From: Flavobacterium restrictum
Lineage (GTDB): Bacteria > Bacteroidota > Bacteroidia > Flavobacteriales > Flavobacteriaceae
Assembly (NCBI RefSeq): GCF_007097245.1
Contig: NZ_VJZT01000005.1
Location: 124,001-188,000, forward strand
DNA length: 64,000 nt
Direction of reading: 5' to 3'
Within the stretch, counting starts at the first letter, position 1. Every line of letters begins with the position of its first letter. Shown piece by piece: positions 36,228 through 46,001 of the stretch. A program made the translations under genes and the position numbers. Below the pieces are notes generated by a model, which was not told the DNA's origin, made no database searches, and was given only the letters and a program-made list of their open reading frames with translations.

Positions 36228-38435
36228 TTAGAACATAAAGCCAATGCTAAACCAAGTATATTCTTTGCTGTTTTCTGGCGACCACGAATGTTTAATTTCT
36301 ATAGGGCCAATGGGAGTTTCTAAACCATAACCTACAGCATATCCAGAGTATTTGGGAATCGAAATCCAGTTAACACTGCTAAAAAGATCGTCCTCTAAAT
36401 TTGCAAAATTCGCCGAAAAATTCAAATGGTTTTTTTTGAAAATTTCATAATCTACAGTTGCCGAAGATTTAATGTAACTATTGGCGGCAACGCTCAAAAA
36501 ATCATACCCATAAAAAGGTTTGAAGTTGTTGACCGTATTAAAACCATAGCCTCCTAAAACAAAATCGAAAAAATTGACACTTTTGGAGCCAAAAGAAAAA
36601 CCAGCTTCAGATTGAAATTCAAGTGTTGTTTTATGGAATAGTTTGGTGGCAATTCCAAACTCGGCTTTTGCAATAGAAAAGGGTTCGAAATTTTTGGTGT
36701 AATTAGACGACATTAAATACGATTGGATTTCTCCCGAAAATCCCCAGCCTTTTTTAGGAAAATATTTGTTGTCAAAGGAGTCGTATTTCAGGTAACCAAA
36801 AACACTTGTATAACTACTTTTGTCTATAGTTGGGTTGGTATTTGCTAACGTTTCTGATTTTATATTCAAATACTTAAATTCCACTCCAGCACCAATTAGG
36901 AATTTTTGAACAAATACCGATTGGAAATACGCTTGATTGGTTACATCATAAAAATCGACATTAATGGTTTTCAAATCAGGAAAATTAGCTGATTTGTCAC
37001 TGATGTTTTTAGCCACATTCCTGTTGAATTGATTGAATTTTGACTTGAAACCAAAGCTTAAATTGAAACCATTGTCGATATAATAATCAAGATTGTACCT
37101 GATATTATCCCCAATAATCATGTCCAAGGAAGCAATATCATTCTTGAAAAAAGTTTTTTTGTGGGTCAAATTGACTAGAACGGCACTCTTGTACAATCCA
37201 TCATAATGCAACCCAAATTTCAAATAGGTTTTGTTGGGATTTTCTTTGAGATACATATTCAAATTGTCCTTTCCATCCTTTGTAGGTTCCAGAAAATAGT
37301 TGATGGTGCTAAAATTATGAGTAGCATTTATGGTGTTGATTCCCTTTTGTAAATCGGCATAATTGATTTTTGCGTCGGCTTTAAATTGCAATTTCCCAAT
37401 GATGTAGGGACGGGTATAGTTTTGCAAAGCAGGACAATTTATGGCTGCAATATGCACGCTGTCGGTTTGGATTTTCAGTTTGGGTTTTTTGTATTCTACC
37501 GTATTTTTAGTCAGTGCTTTTAGTTTTTCATAAACGGCAAAAGTGGCTTCCTCGCCTTTCAAAATAATTTCGGTGCCTTTGTCAAACGAAATCACACCGT
37601 AATTGGTAATATCTGGTTTGATATAAATATCGGTTTTTATAATGTTTTCCTTCATTTTCTCAATGGTTTGAAGGTTGGTAATTTGAACCAATATTTTAGT
37701 TGCGTTTTTGAGCGAATTTCGATCTAATAAATCGTCTTGAACATCCACCCCAATGATGATGTCAGCACCTAATTTTCGGACTTCTTCCACCGGATAATTA
37801 TTAGCAACACCACCATCAACAAGCAATTTTCCATCAATTTCTACAGGAGAAAACAAAGTAGGAAATGCGGCACTAGCAAGCATGGATTGCGCTAAATTTC
37901 CTTTGTTTAACACCACTTGTTTTCCCGTTTCAATATCCGTTCCTATGCACAAAAAAGGTGTTGGGAGCTGGTTGAAATCTTTAATTCCCCTAACGTTTCG
38001 GGTAATTCGAGTAAGTAAATTGTAATTGTACATTCCCTTGGAAAGCGCTTCTGGAATACCTATTTTGAATTTATTAAAAGGCAAAATCAAGGCATACAAT
38101 TCATCATTTCGTTTTTCATAAAAATTTTTGGAAGCACGAGGAATAAAATCATTAATCAACTCATCGAAATTGGTGGTTTTAAAAATAGAATCGATTTGAG
38201 TAGCATTGTAGCCCGACGCATACAACCCGCCAACAACCGCTCCCATACTGGTGCCGCCTATATAATCAATTTTTATACCTGCTTCTTCGAGCACTTTGAG
38301 TACGCCAATGTGAGCAAATCCTTTGGCACCACCACCACTCAATACGAGTCCTATTTTGAGTTTTGTTGTGGTGTCTTGCGCCAAAATTGTCCAACTACTA
38401 GCCATTAGAAAAATAATAAAAATCACGTTCTTCAT
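36228..38435 (-). CDS. Patatin-like phospholipase with C-terminal outer-membrane barrel
   Basis: The 735-residue protein has a signal peptide, a patatin domain at about residues 25-220 and a C-terminal Omp85/BamA-like beta-barrel ending in an aromatic residue (WFSIGFMF). The patatin domain carries LSGGGAKGFAHIG (oxyanion loop), GGTSMGAVVGG (nucleophile Ser near residue 61) and DGGVANN (catalytic Asp near residue 208). Such fusions (PlpD type) place a lipase on or through the outer membrane. It lies 22 bp downstream of uvrC in the same direction and may be co-transcribed with it. Confidence 0.92.
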   Translation of the reverse strand: MKNVIFIIFLMASSWTILAQDTTTKLKIGLVLSGGGAKGFAHIGVLKVLEEAGIKIDYIGGTSMGAVVGGLYASGYNATQIDSIFKTTNFDELINDFIPRASKNFYEKRNDELYALILPFNKFKIGIPEALSKGMYNYNLLTRITRNVRGIKDFNQLPTPFLCIGTDIETGKQVVLNKGNLAQSMLASAAFPTLFSPVEIDGKLLVDGGVANNYPVEEVRKLGADIIIGVDVQDDLLDRNSLKNATKILVQITNLQTIEKMKENIIKTDIYIKPDITNYGVISFDKGTEIILKGEEATFAVYEKLKALTKNTVEYKKPKLKIQTDSVHIAAINCPALQNYTRPYIIGKLQFKADAKINYADLQKGINTINATHNFSTINYFLEPTKDGKDNLNMYLKENPNKTYLKFGLHYDGLYKSAVLVNLTHKKTFFKNDIASLDMIIGDNIRYNLDYYIDNGFNLSFGFKSKFNQFNRNVAKNISDKSANFPDLKTINVDFYDVTNQAYFQSVFVQKFLIGAGVEFKYLNIKSETLANTNPTIDKSSYTSVFGYLKYDSFDNKYFPKKGWGFSGEIQSYLMSSNYTKNFEPFSIAKAEFGIATKLFHKTTLEFQSEAGFSFGSKSVNFFDFVLGGYGFNTVNNFKPFYGYDFLSVAANSYIKSSATVDYEIFKKNHLNFSANFANLEDDLFSSVNWISIPKYSGYAVGYGLETPIGPIEIKHSWSPENSKEYTWFSIGFMF

Positions 38436-38457
38436 AGTTGGTCTCTTTTTGAGCGTA

Positions 38458-40248
38458 TTAATTCTTGTAAAAGTCGGTAATTTTTTTCGCTTTTGATAGT
38501 CCTACCACCTCCGAAATTTCTTTTTCGGTGGCCAATTTCAATCTTTTAACACTTTTAAAATGTTGGATGAGTGTTGTCATTGTTTTTTCGCCAATGCCTG
38601 GAATGTTGTCCATGGACGAAACCAAGGAGGCTTTGCTCCTTTTGTCCCGATGGTGCGTGATGCCAAATCGGTGGGCCTCGTTGCGCAATTGCTGAATAAC
38701 TTTGAGGGTTTCGGATTTTTTGTCCAAATAAAGCGGAATGGAATCGTCGGGATAAAAGAGTTCTTCCAAGCGTTTGGCAATGCCTATGATGGTAATTTTG
38801 CCTCGCAACCCCAAGTCGTCAATGCTTTTTAAGGCCGAAGACAATTGTCCTTTTCCCCCATCGATGATGATGAGTTGGGGCAAGGGTTGGTTCTCGTCCA
38901 AGAGGCGTTTGTAGCGGCGATACACCACCTCGGTCATGGAGGCAAAATCGTCTGGGCCTTCGACAGTTTTAATGTTAAAATGGCGGTAGTCCTTCTTGCT
39001 GGCTTTACCATCCTTAAAAACCACGCAGGCCGAAACTGGATTGGTGCCTTGAATGTTGGAATTATCAAAACATTCAATATGGCGGGGTTCTACGGGTAGC
39101 CGCAAATCTTTTTGCATTTGTGCCATAATTCGGTTGGTGTGGCGGTCTGGATCTACAATTTGGAGTTGCTTGAGTTGTTCGATTCTGTAAAATTTGGCGT
39201 TCCGAATGGAGAGTTCCAAGATTTGTTTTTTGTCGCCCAATTGGGGTACGGTTACTTTTATTTTTTCGCCCAAATCGACTTCAAAAGGCACCACTATTTC
39301 TTTGGAAAGCAATTGAAAACGCTCCCGAAGTTCGATAATGGCTAGGGTTAATAGCTCTTCGTCGGTTTCGTCGAGTTTCTTTTTAATTTCCATGGTGTGC
39401 GACCGAATAATGGATCCGTGGGCTATTTGTAGAAAATTTACAAAAGCAGCCGCTTCGTCTGAAACAATCGAAAACACATCGATATTGGTAATTTTTGGAT
39501 TAATAATAGTAGATCTAGATTGATAATTTTCTAGAATTTCAATCTTTTCTTTTATTTTTTGAGCTTCTTCAAATTTTAGATTTTGAGCCAAATCCAGCAT
39601 TATTTTTTTGAAATCCTTCATGGATTCCTTAAAATTCCCTTTCAAAATTTCTCGAATGGCATCGACTTGTTTTTGATAGTTTTCTAGCGTTTCATAACCC
39701 TCGCAAGCCCCTTTGCAATTGCCAATGTGGTATTCCAAACACACCTTAAACTTGTCGTTTTGAATATTGGACGGCGACAAATCGAAATTACAGGTTCGAA
39801 GTGGATACAGCTCTTTGATTAAATCCAAAATGGTATAAACGGTCTTAAAACTGGTGTAAGGTCCAAAATATTCCGAGCCGTCTTTGATCATTTTTCGGGT
39901 CGAAAATATCCTCGAAAAAGGTTCTTTCTTGATGCACAACCACGGATAGGTTTTATCATCCCGCAGCAGTACATTGTAGCGGGGTTGCAGGGTTTTTATC
40001 AAATTGTTTTCGAGCAATAGCGCATCGGTTTCGGTGGGAACAACGATATGCTTGATGCTTACAATTTTTTTGACCAAAACATTGGTTTTGGCCGTATCGT
40101 GGACTTTATTAAAATACGATGCAACTCTTTTTTTGAGGTTTTTGGCTTTGCCTACATACAAAATTTTGCCCTCCTTGTCGTAATATTGGTATACGCCAGG
40201 ATTGTCGGGTAGGGTTTGTATTTGAAGGGCTAAAGAGGGAATTAACAT
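38458..40248 (-). CDS. uvrC: Excinuclease ABC subunit C
   Basis: UvrC makes both incisions in nucleotide excision repair. The 596-residue protein has the GIY-YIG nuclease domain (PGVYQYYDKEGKILYVGKAKNLKKRV, about residues 17-43), a UVR motif near residue 210, the RNase H-like nuclease domain (HIECFDNSNIQGTNPVSACVVF near residue 390) and a C-terminal helix-hairpin-helix (IPGIGEKTMTTLIQHF near residue 553). Length and order are normal. Confidence 0.97.
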   Translation of the reverse strand: MLIPSLALQIQTLPDNPGVYQYYDKEGKILYVGKAKNLKKRVASYFNKVHDTAKTNVLVKKIVSIKHIVVPTETDALLLENNLIKTLQPRYNVLLRDDKTYPWLCIKKEPFSRIFSTRKMIKDGSEYFGPYTSFKTVYTILDLIKELYPLRTCNFDLSPSNIQNDKFKVCLEYHIGNCKGACEGYETLENYQKQVDAIREILKGNFKESMKDFKKIMLDLAQNLKFEEAQKIKEKIEILENYQSRSTIINPKITNIDVFSIVSDEAAAFVNFLQIAHGSIIRSHTMEIKKKLDETDEELLTLAIIELRERFQLLSKEIVVPFEVDLGEKIKVTVPQLGDKKQILELSIRNAKFYRIEQLKQLQIVDPDRHTNRIMAQMQKDLRLPVEPRHIECFDNSNIQGTNPVSACVVFKDGKASKKDYRHFNIKTVEGPDDFASMTEVVYRRYKRLLDENQPLPQLIIIDGGKGQLSSALKSIDDLGLRGKITIIGIAKRLEELFYPDDSIPLYLDKKSETLKVIQQLRNEAHRFGITHHRDKRSKASLVSSMDNIPGIGEKTMTTLIQHFKSVKRLKLATEKEISEVVGLSKAKKITDFYKN

Positions 40249-40497
40249 TATTTATTTTTGGATTAACGATTTTTTAAAGGAATATTGATTTTTGCTAGTG
40301 TCACTGAAAACAGCTTGTAGATTAAAATAGATTTTTGCAATTGCATCCAACTTTTGTTTTAAATCTAGTGCGGTTTTGCTGTTTTCCATCTCGTTGTTTG
40401 ATTTGCGCTTTACAAATTTACAATAACATTTTTGGAAATCAACACCTCATTTTTAAGACCCAATTATTATTTCTATATTTAGCTTTTATTATTTACT

Positions 40498-41475
40498 ATG
40501 AAAAGTACCCAACCGTTAAAAATTTTTGGCGAAATCGTTTTGCCAGGCGAAAACAAAACCATCAATGTCGAAATGGCACGCTTGCATACGACGACCAAAC
40601 TGAATATTCCTATAATCGTGCGGCGTTCTAAACTTGATGGGCCTGTGGTGTTGTTCACGGCGGGAATTCACGGCGACGAAATTAATGGCGTAGAAATAGT
40701 TAGGCAGCTGATTCACAAAAAAATAAACCGTCCCAAAAAAGGCACTATCATTTGTATTCCTATTATAAACATCTATGGTTTTGTCAATAAATCTCGCGAA
40801 TTTCCTGATGGTAGGGACTTGAATCGTTCGTTTCCAGGCAGCAAAAAAGGGTCTTTGGCGAGTAGATTTGCCTATCATATTTTGACCGAAATCATGCTTA
40901 ATGTGGATTTTGCTATCGATTTTCATGCTGGTGGTGCAAGCCGTTTCAATGCGCCACAAATACGATTGACACAAAATAATCCCGTTTTGAAAAAATTAGC
41001 CGACGCTTTTAATGCGCCTTTTACCCTGTATTCTAAAAACATTATAGGCTCTTTTAGAAATTCTAGCGAAAAACTAAAGGTAAAAATGCTCCTTTTTGAA
41101 GGGGGGAAATCATTAGATATTAATGATGATGTAGCTCGAGAAGGAATTAATGGCGTCAAACGATTCTTGGATCACCTTCAAATGTTGGATCTCAAACAAA
41201 TTCCTGAAAACGCTGTGGCAAGCACCATTTATATCGAAAAATCGAGTTGGTTGCGCGCCAAATGTTCTGGAATGCTCAACGACAACAATAGTGTGGGAAA
41301 ATACGTGACCAAAGGCACTGTTCTAGGGATTATCACGGATCCTTTTGGAAAATTTGAACGCAAAATAAAAGCGCCCAATGATGGTTATGTGATCAATGCC
41401 AATCACTCGCCTATCGTGTACGAGGGCGATGCCATTTACCATCTTTCAAATACCTTTGGTGATGGCGATGAATAG
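40498..41475 (+). CDS. Succinylglutamate desuccinylase/aspartoacylase-family metallohydrolase
   Basis: The 325-residue protein is an M14-like zinc deacylase. HGDEINGVEI near residue 58 gives the HxxE zinc ligands, DLNRSFPG near residue 101 and DFHAGG near residue 141 are the other active-site blocks, and a C-terminal barrel-sandwich domain (IKAPNDGYVINANHSPIVYEG) follows. In flavobacteria such proteins are often beside an ATP-grasp RimK gene; none is seen here. Substrate is unknown. It is divergent from uvrC. Confidence 0.85.
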   Translation: MKSTQPLKIFGEIVLPGENKTINVEMARLHTTTKLNIPIIVRRSKLDGPVVLFTAGIHGDEINGVEIVRQLIHKKINRPKKGTIICIPIINIYGFVNKSREFPDGRDLNRSFPGSKKGSLASRFAYHILTEIMLNVDFAIDFHAGGASRFNAPQIRLTQNNPVLKKLADAFNAPFTLYSKNIIGSFRNSSEKLKVKMLLFEGGKSLDINDDVAREGINGVKRFLDHLQMLDLKQIPENAVASTIYIEKSSWLRAKCSGMLNDNNSVGKYVTKGTVLGIITDPFGKFERKIKAPNDGYVINANHSPIVYEGDAIYHLSNTFGDGDE

Positions 41476-41572
41476 CCGTAAATAACTACAACTAAAGTAA
41501 AAATTGGCACAAAGACCCAAAGAGATTTTTCTCTATTTTACGCCTTTGCGGTAAAAAATCAATAGCAACAAT

Positions 41573-42142
41573 ATGAGTTCGTGCAAAAAAGAAATTAGAC
41601 TCCAATACAAAGCCTTGCGCAAAGCCCTTTCCGAAACGGAATTGGACGAAATGAGTTTGGCTATTGCCAATAAAATTCTCGAAATCCCAATTTGGCAGCA
41701 TACTTATTTTCATATTTTCCTACCCATTACAGAACATAAAGAGGTAAATACCGAGTTTATATTGCATTTGCTTTCGGGGAAAGATAAGGAGATTGTCATT
41801 TCGAAAAGTGATTTTGAAACCAGAGAAATGACGCATTTTCTGGTAATGGACAACACCAAAATCAAGAAAAATCAATACCATATTCCTGAACCTATTGACG
41901 GTCTCGAAGTGCCAACTCGCAAAATCGAAGTGGTTTTTGTCCCGCTTTTGGCTTTTGATAAAACCGGGCATCGGGTGGGATATGGCAAAGGATTTTATGA
42001 CAAATTCCTATCAAGCTGTCCGCCCGAAACCATCAAAATTGGCCTTTCCTGCTTTGAAGCCGAAGTAAAAATTGAGGACGTTCTTGAAAATGATATTCAA
42101 TTGGATTATTGTGTGACGCCCAACGCCATTTATCGGTTTTAA
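41573..42142 (+). CDS. 5-formyltetrahydrofolate cyclo-ligase
   Basis: This enzyme converts 5-formyl-THF to 5,10-methenyl-THF using ATP. The 189-residue protein has an N-terminal SCKKEIRLQYKALRKAL and the strongly conserved GHRVGYGKGFYDKFL near residue 130 with the ATP/folate-binding loop. Length is normal. It follows the deacylase gene with a 97-bp gap that contains CAAAG/CTTTG-type repeat debris, and is directly upstream of the ATPase cassette. Confidence 0.93.
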   Translation: MSSCKKEIRLQYKALRKALSETELDEMSLAIANKILEIPIWQHTYFHIFLPITEHKEVNTEFILHLLSGKDKEIVISKSDFETREMTHFLVMDNTKIKKNQYHIPEPIDGLEVPTRKIEVVFVPLLAFDKTGHRVGYGKGFYDKFLSSCPPETIKIGLSCFEAEVKIEDVLENDIQLDYCVTPNAIYRF

Positions 42143-42168
42143 ATTTTTAACAAAAAAGTTTGCAAATT

Positions 42169-42184
42169 AGGAATCCGATTCCTA
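42169..42184. repeat. Left boundary palindrome of the DUF4143 ATPase cassette
   Basis: AGGAATCCGATTCCTA contains the perfect palindrome AGGAATC-C-GATTCCT. The same 16 bases recur at 43345-43360, across the stop codon of the enclosed gene. Confidence 0.8.
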
Positions 42185-42194
42185 GTTTTACAAT

Positions 42195-43361
42195 ATGATA
42201 CCAAGAGAGCTTGCTGCTAAAATTTCGGAATTAATCGACAAATTTCCAATTGTTGCTATTACTGGTCCAAGGCAATCGGGCAAAACCACTTTGTCCAAAA
42301 TGCTAAAGCCTGATTATAAATATGTGAATCTGGAGAATTTATCGGATAGAGAATTTGCCAAAACGGATCCAACTGGATTTTTAGAAACCTATAAAAATGG
42401 CGTTATCATTGACGAAATTCAAAACGTTCCCAGTTTGTTCTCCTATTTGCAAGTTGTCACTGACGAGCGAAATACTAACGGTGAATATATTATTACGGGT
42501 TCTCAAAATTTCTTAATGATGGAACAAATAGCACAATCACTTGCTGGTCGTGTTACTATTTTTTCGCTTTTGCCTTTGTCGTATAATGAACTAAAAAACA
42601 GTACTTACCTCCCGAAAACTTGGGAAAGTTATGCCTTATCGGGCTCATATCCCCGTAAAATAATTCAAGATATAAGTGCTTCTGATTATTATGACAACTA
42701 TATAAAAACGTATATTGAGCGTGATGTTCGGTTGCTTAAAAACATTAATAATTTGGATTTATTTCAAAAATTCATCAAATTAATTGCAGGAAGAGTGGGG
42801 CAATTATTCAATCAAACGAGTTTAGGAAACGAGTTAGACTTGGATAACAAAACTATAAATTCTTGGTTTTCGTTGTTAGAAACTTCTTTTATTGCTTTTA
42901 GGTTGCAGCCCTATCATTCGAGTTTTAATAAAAGAATTGTCAAAACTTCAAAAATTTATTTTTATGACACGGGATTATTGGCTTATTTATTAGGAATCAG
43001 AAATGAGAATGACTTGGAAAACCATTTTGCAAAAGGATCCATTTTTGAAAATTTAGCAATCTCTGAATTGAAAAAAAATGCGCTAAATGGTGCTATCAAT
43101 TCCAAATTTTTCTTCTGGCGGGATCACTCTCAAAATGAGGTAGATGTTATTATGGAAACAGGAATGCGATTGGATGCGATTGAAATAAAATCGGGGAAAA
43201 CAATTCGTCAAGATTTTTTTAAAGGACTCGATTTTTTCAAATCATTAAACTCAAAAACCAATTTAAGCTTGATTTATGGTGGTTCCGAAAGCCAAGAAAG
43301 AACCAATTATACCGTCAATACCATTTATAATCTACCTGTTATTAAGGAATCCGATTCCTAA
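42195..43361 (+). CDS. AAA+ ATPase with C-terminal DUF4143 nuclease-like domain
   Basis: The 388-residue protein has Walker A GPRQSGKTTLSK near residues 24-35, Walker B GVIIDEIQNV near residue 72, the ITGSQNFLMM sensor region near residue 100 and a C-terminal DUF4143 domain. The DUF4143 end (NEVDVIMETGMRLDAIEIKSGKT near residue 313) resembles a PD-(D/E)xK core with D and ExK present. These ATPases are common and patchily distributed in Bacteroidota; function unproven. Identical 16-bp palindromic sequences lie 11 bp before the start codon and across the stop codon, where they encode the final KESDS. It is unrelated to its neighbours, so it is probably a mobile cassette. Confidence 0.88.
   Translation: MIPRELAAKISELIDKFPIVAITGPRQSGKTTLSKMLKPDYKYVNLENLSDREFAKTDPTGFLETYKNGVIIDEIQNVPSLFSYLQVVTDERNTNGEYIITGSQNFLMMEQIAQSLAGRVTIFSLLPLSYNELKNSTYLPKTWESYALSGSYPRKIIQDISASDYYDNYIKTYIERDVRLLKNINNLDLFQKFIKLIAGRVGQLFNQTSLGNELDLDNKTINSWFSLLETSFIAFRLQPYHSSFNKRIVKTSKIYFYDTGLLAYLLGIRNENDLENHFAKGSIFENLAISELKKNALNGAINSKFFFWRDHSQNEVDVIMETGMRLDAIEIKSGKTIRQDFFKGLDFFKSLNSKTNLSLIYGGSESQERTNYTVNTIYNLPVIKESDS
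43345..43360. repeat. Right boundary palindrome of the DUF4143 ATPase cassette
   Basis: AGGAATCCGATTCCTA, identical to 42169-42184, forms the last codons of the ATPase gene (the stop codon TAA begins within it). Confidence 0.8.
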
Positions 43362-43473
43362 TTATTGTGAAATTGACTTATTTTTAAATACGAGGTAAAG
43401 CCAAATTATTTTGTAACTTCACGTGCGTTTGTAGTGGCAATCACTAGTGAAAATAAAATCCAAAAAACCAACC

Positions 43474-45441
43474 ATGAAAACCCCAAAACAAAAAATAGTC
43501 CTAGGTTTAAAAATTCTTGTTGCCGTTTTGATGCTTTTGGTTGTGGGTTTTATCGTTTTTAGAAACGCTCTTTTGGAACAAGCCGTTGCTAAAGTAAGCG
43601 TCAAAATGGATTTGGAATACAACAGTCGTTTCACAGTCAAAAAAGCTTCTTTTACAGGCGTTTCAGGGATTGAGTTGAACGAAATTGTTTTGGTTCCAGC
43701 AACTGGTGACACGCTTTTTAGCATAAAAAAATTAAAAACCAGCATTAATTTATGGAATCTAATGTTGGGAAACGTACAATTGGGTTCGTTAGCCATCAAT
43801 CAAGGTTTTGTACAATTGGTCAAGAAAGGGAAGATTCGGAATTTTGATGCTTTTTTGAAAAAAAACAAAGACGAAACCACAACCAACGAGAAAAAAGATT
43901 ATGCCGCTTTTGCGTACCGCATTATTTCCAAGGTGTTAAACCTTATTCCCACGGATATGAATGTCGAAAAGCTGACTTTTAAGATTGATGATAACGGCAA
44001 TAAAACCACTATTGGCATTCAAAAATTAACCTTGGCTAACCAGCAACTCGAAACGGCCATCGCGGTCGAAACCAATACTTTTTCGCAACGTTGGAGTATT
44101 AAAGGCTTTGCCAATCCTCGAAATAAACAAGCGGATATTCGGTTTTTTAATAGAGACACAGGTGCTATAAAAGTACCGTACTTGGACGAACGCTATCATT
44201 TGATTTCAAGTTTTGATTCGATACGGTTGAACATTCAAAATATTGACAAAAGTGGCGGCGAATTGCATATTGATGGCTTTGCGGCTATTGCCAATTTGCA
44301 CCTTAATCACCCCAAAATTGCTAGTAAAGATGTGGTTATAAAGAAAGCTCGTTTTGATTATCGGTTGCTATTGGGAGCTCGTTTTGTGTCAATTGATAGC
44401 AGCTCTACCGTACAACTCAACGCTGTAAAAATGCATCCTTATGTGGCTTATGAAACGGATGCCGATACGATTTACAAACTCAATATTGCCATTCCAAAAA
44501 TGAAAGCCCAAGATTTTATTAGCTCGCTTCCAGATGGCTTGTTCACTCATTTTCAGGGCATGGAAGCCACGGGAGATTTTGACTATCAATTGCATTTTAA
44601 ATTCAATAAAAACAAACCCAATCAACTGGTTTTTGATAGTAAATTAAACAAAAAAAATCTTAAAATCACCAAATATGGCGAAGCCAATTTAAACAAACTC
44701 AATGGCGAATTCGTGTACCGCGCTATTATAAAAAACGTCCTGCAACGCCCTATTCTGGTAGGAACAGCTAATGGTGATTACACGCCTTTGGATCAAATTT
44801 CGCCTTATTTACAAAAGTGTGTTTTGACCACCGAAGATCCTTCCTTCTTTTCGCATCATGGCTTTATAAACGAAGCTTTCAAGCAATCGATTATTAAAAA
44901 CATTCGAACCAAGAAATTTTCTCGTGGCGCGAGTACCATTAGCATGCAATTGATAAAAAATGTTTTTTTGACTCGTGAAAAAACACTTTCTAGGAAATTA
45001 GAAGAAATTTTATTGGTTTATATTCTCGAAAACAATCGTGTAGCTAGCAAAGAACGCATGTTGGAGGTGTATTTTAACATCATTGAGTGGGGGCCAAATG
45101 TGTTTGGAATTGGTGAAGCGAGTCGGTTTTATTTTCAAAAAAAGCCATCAGAATTAAACCTGAACGAATGTTTGTATCTCGCTCGAATTATACCGAGTCC
45201 CAGAAAATTCATGTACCAGTTTAATGATTTAGGCAATCTAAAAGATTTTGCAATAAAACAACAAAACTTCTTGACCACTATTATGACCCGACGCGGCTTG
45301 TTGACTTTGGACGATACCATTTATAAATCGCAACCGTTGCTTATTTCTGGCTCGGCCAAATCCTTTATCAAGCTAAAAGTACAAGACACGACCAAAGTTG
45401 AGGTAGATTCTATAGCCGTTGACGACCAATTTGGGTTTTAA
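43474..45441 (+). CDS. AsmA-like/GT51 peptidoglycan glycosyltransferase without transpeptidase domain
   Basis: The 655-residue protein has one N-terminal transmembrane helix, about 400 residues resembling AsmA-type periplasmic repeats (VKKASFTGVSGIELNEIVLVP near residue 50), then a GT51 domain at about residues 430-590. The GT51 domain has TTEDPSFFSHHGF (catalytic Glu), RGASTISMQLIKN, and LEEILLVYILE. It should polymerise glycan strands from lipid II, like monofunctional transglycosylases, but with a large added domain. The start at ATG 43474 is preferred to GTG 43447. Confidence 0.87.
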   Translation: MKTPKQKIVLGLKILVAVLMLLVVGFIVFRNALLEQAVAKVSVKMDLEYNSRFTVKKASFTGVSGIELNEIVLVPATGDTLFSIKKLKTSINLWNLMLGNVQLGSLAINQGFVQLVKKGKIRNFDAFLKKNKDETTTNEKKDYAAFAYRIISKVLNLIPTDMNVEKLTFKIDDNGNKTTIGIQKLTLANQQLETAIAVETNTFSQRWSIKGFANPRNKQADIRFFNRDTGAIKVPYLDERYHLISSFDSIRLNIQNIDKSGGELHIDGFAAIANLHLNHPKIASKDVVIKKARFDYRLLLGARFVSIDSSSTVQLNAVKMHPYVAYETDADTIYKLNIAIPKMKAQDFISSLPDGLFTHFQGMEATGDFDYQLHFKFNKNKPNQLVFDSKLNKKNLKITKYGEANLNKLNGEFVYRAIIKNVLQRPILVGTANGDYTPLDQISPYLQKCVLTTEDPSFFSHHGFINEAFKQSIIKNIRTKKFSRGASTISMQLIKNVFLTREKTLSRKLEEILLVYILENNRVASKERMLEVYFNIIEWGPNVFGIGEASRFYFQKKPSELNLNECLYLARIIPSPRKFMYQFNDLGNLKDFAIKQQNFLTTIMTRRGLLTLDDTIYKSQPLLISGSAKSFIKLKVQDTTKVEVDSIAVDDQFGF

Positions 45442-45545
45442 TAGCGGTATTGCAGGAAATGGAAGGAAAGAGAATGTTGTTTTTCAGTTGCTGCAATTCG
45501 TATTTAAAGATTTTTATTTGAAATTTCCAGTTGGGAAAAAAAATA

Positions 45546-45986
45546 TTATTTGGCTGGTTCTAATTTGTATTTTCCAGCAATAATAAGCGCTCCCGATGCC
45601 AAAACAACATTCTTAATAATGTATTGACCCATCAGAGTAGGGCAATACGGAAAGGCATCAAAGCAGTTTTTTTGTAAAATAAAAATGGGAAAAAAAGTAG
45701 CCACCATGTGTACTAATAAAAAGGTAATGGCATAAGGAATCATTTTTTTGACTAGTAATCCCAAACCAATAAGTACTTCGCAAATGCCTAGAATGGGAAT
45801 AAAAATTTCGGGTTTAAACCAATAGACCGTTTTTTCGACCAATTCCCCGGCAGGACTCATGCCAAAGATTTTTAACGCTCCAAACCAAATGTAAACAATA
45901 GAAAGTGCCACACGCATCAACGTGACGCTGTGTTTTTCCATGGAGGTACTGAACTGAAAATAGAGAGAGTTGAATATAGTTTGCAT
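45546..45986 (-). CDS. DoxX-like membrane protein
   Basis: The 146-residue protein has four transmembrane helices and the DoxX-family pattern VYIWFGALKIFGMSPA near residue 32, then ILGICEVLIGLGLLV near residue 65. A pair of cysteines (FDAFPYCPTL and NCFDAF region) is present. Family roles vary (quinol oxidase subunit, redox partners); no assignment is possible. An internal ATG at 45941 (MEKHSVTLM) is an alternative start. It stands alone. Confidence 0.75.
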   Translation of the reverse strand: MQTIFNSLYFQFSTSMEKHSVTLMRVALSIVYIWFGALKIFGMSPAGELVEKTVYWFKPEIFIPILGICEVLIGLGLLVKKMIPYAITFLLVHMVATFFPIFILQKNCFDAFPYCPTLMGQYIIKNVVLASGALIIAGKYKLEPAK

Positions 45987-46001
45987 GATTTAATTTTAAG
46001 T

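Noticed and set aside
41500..41560. Possible MITE between the deacylase and cyclo-ligase genes (CAAAGACCCAAAGAGA and TCTCT...CTTTGCGG)
   Set aside because: Only a short imperfect inverted similarity with no flanking duplication; treated as repeat debris.
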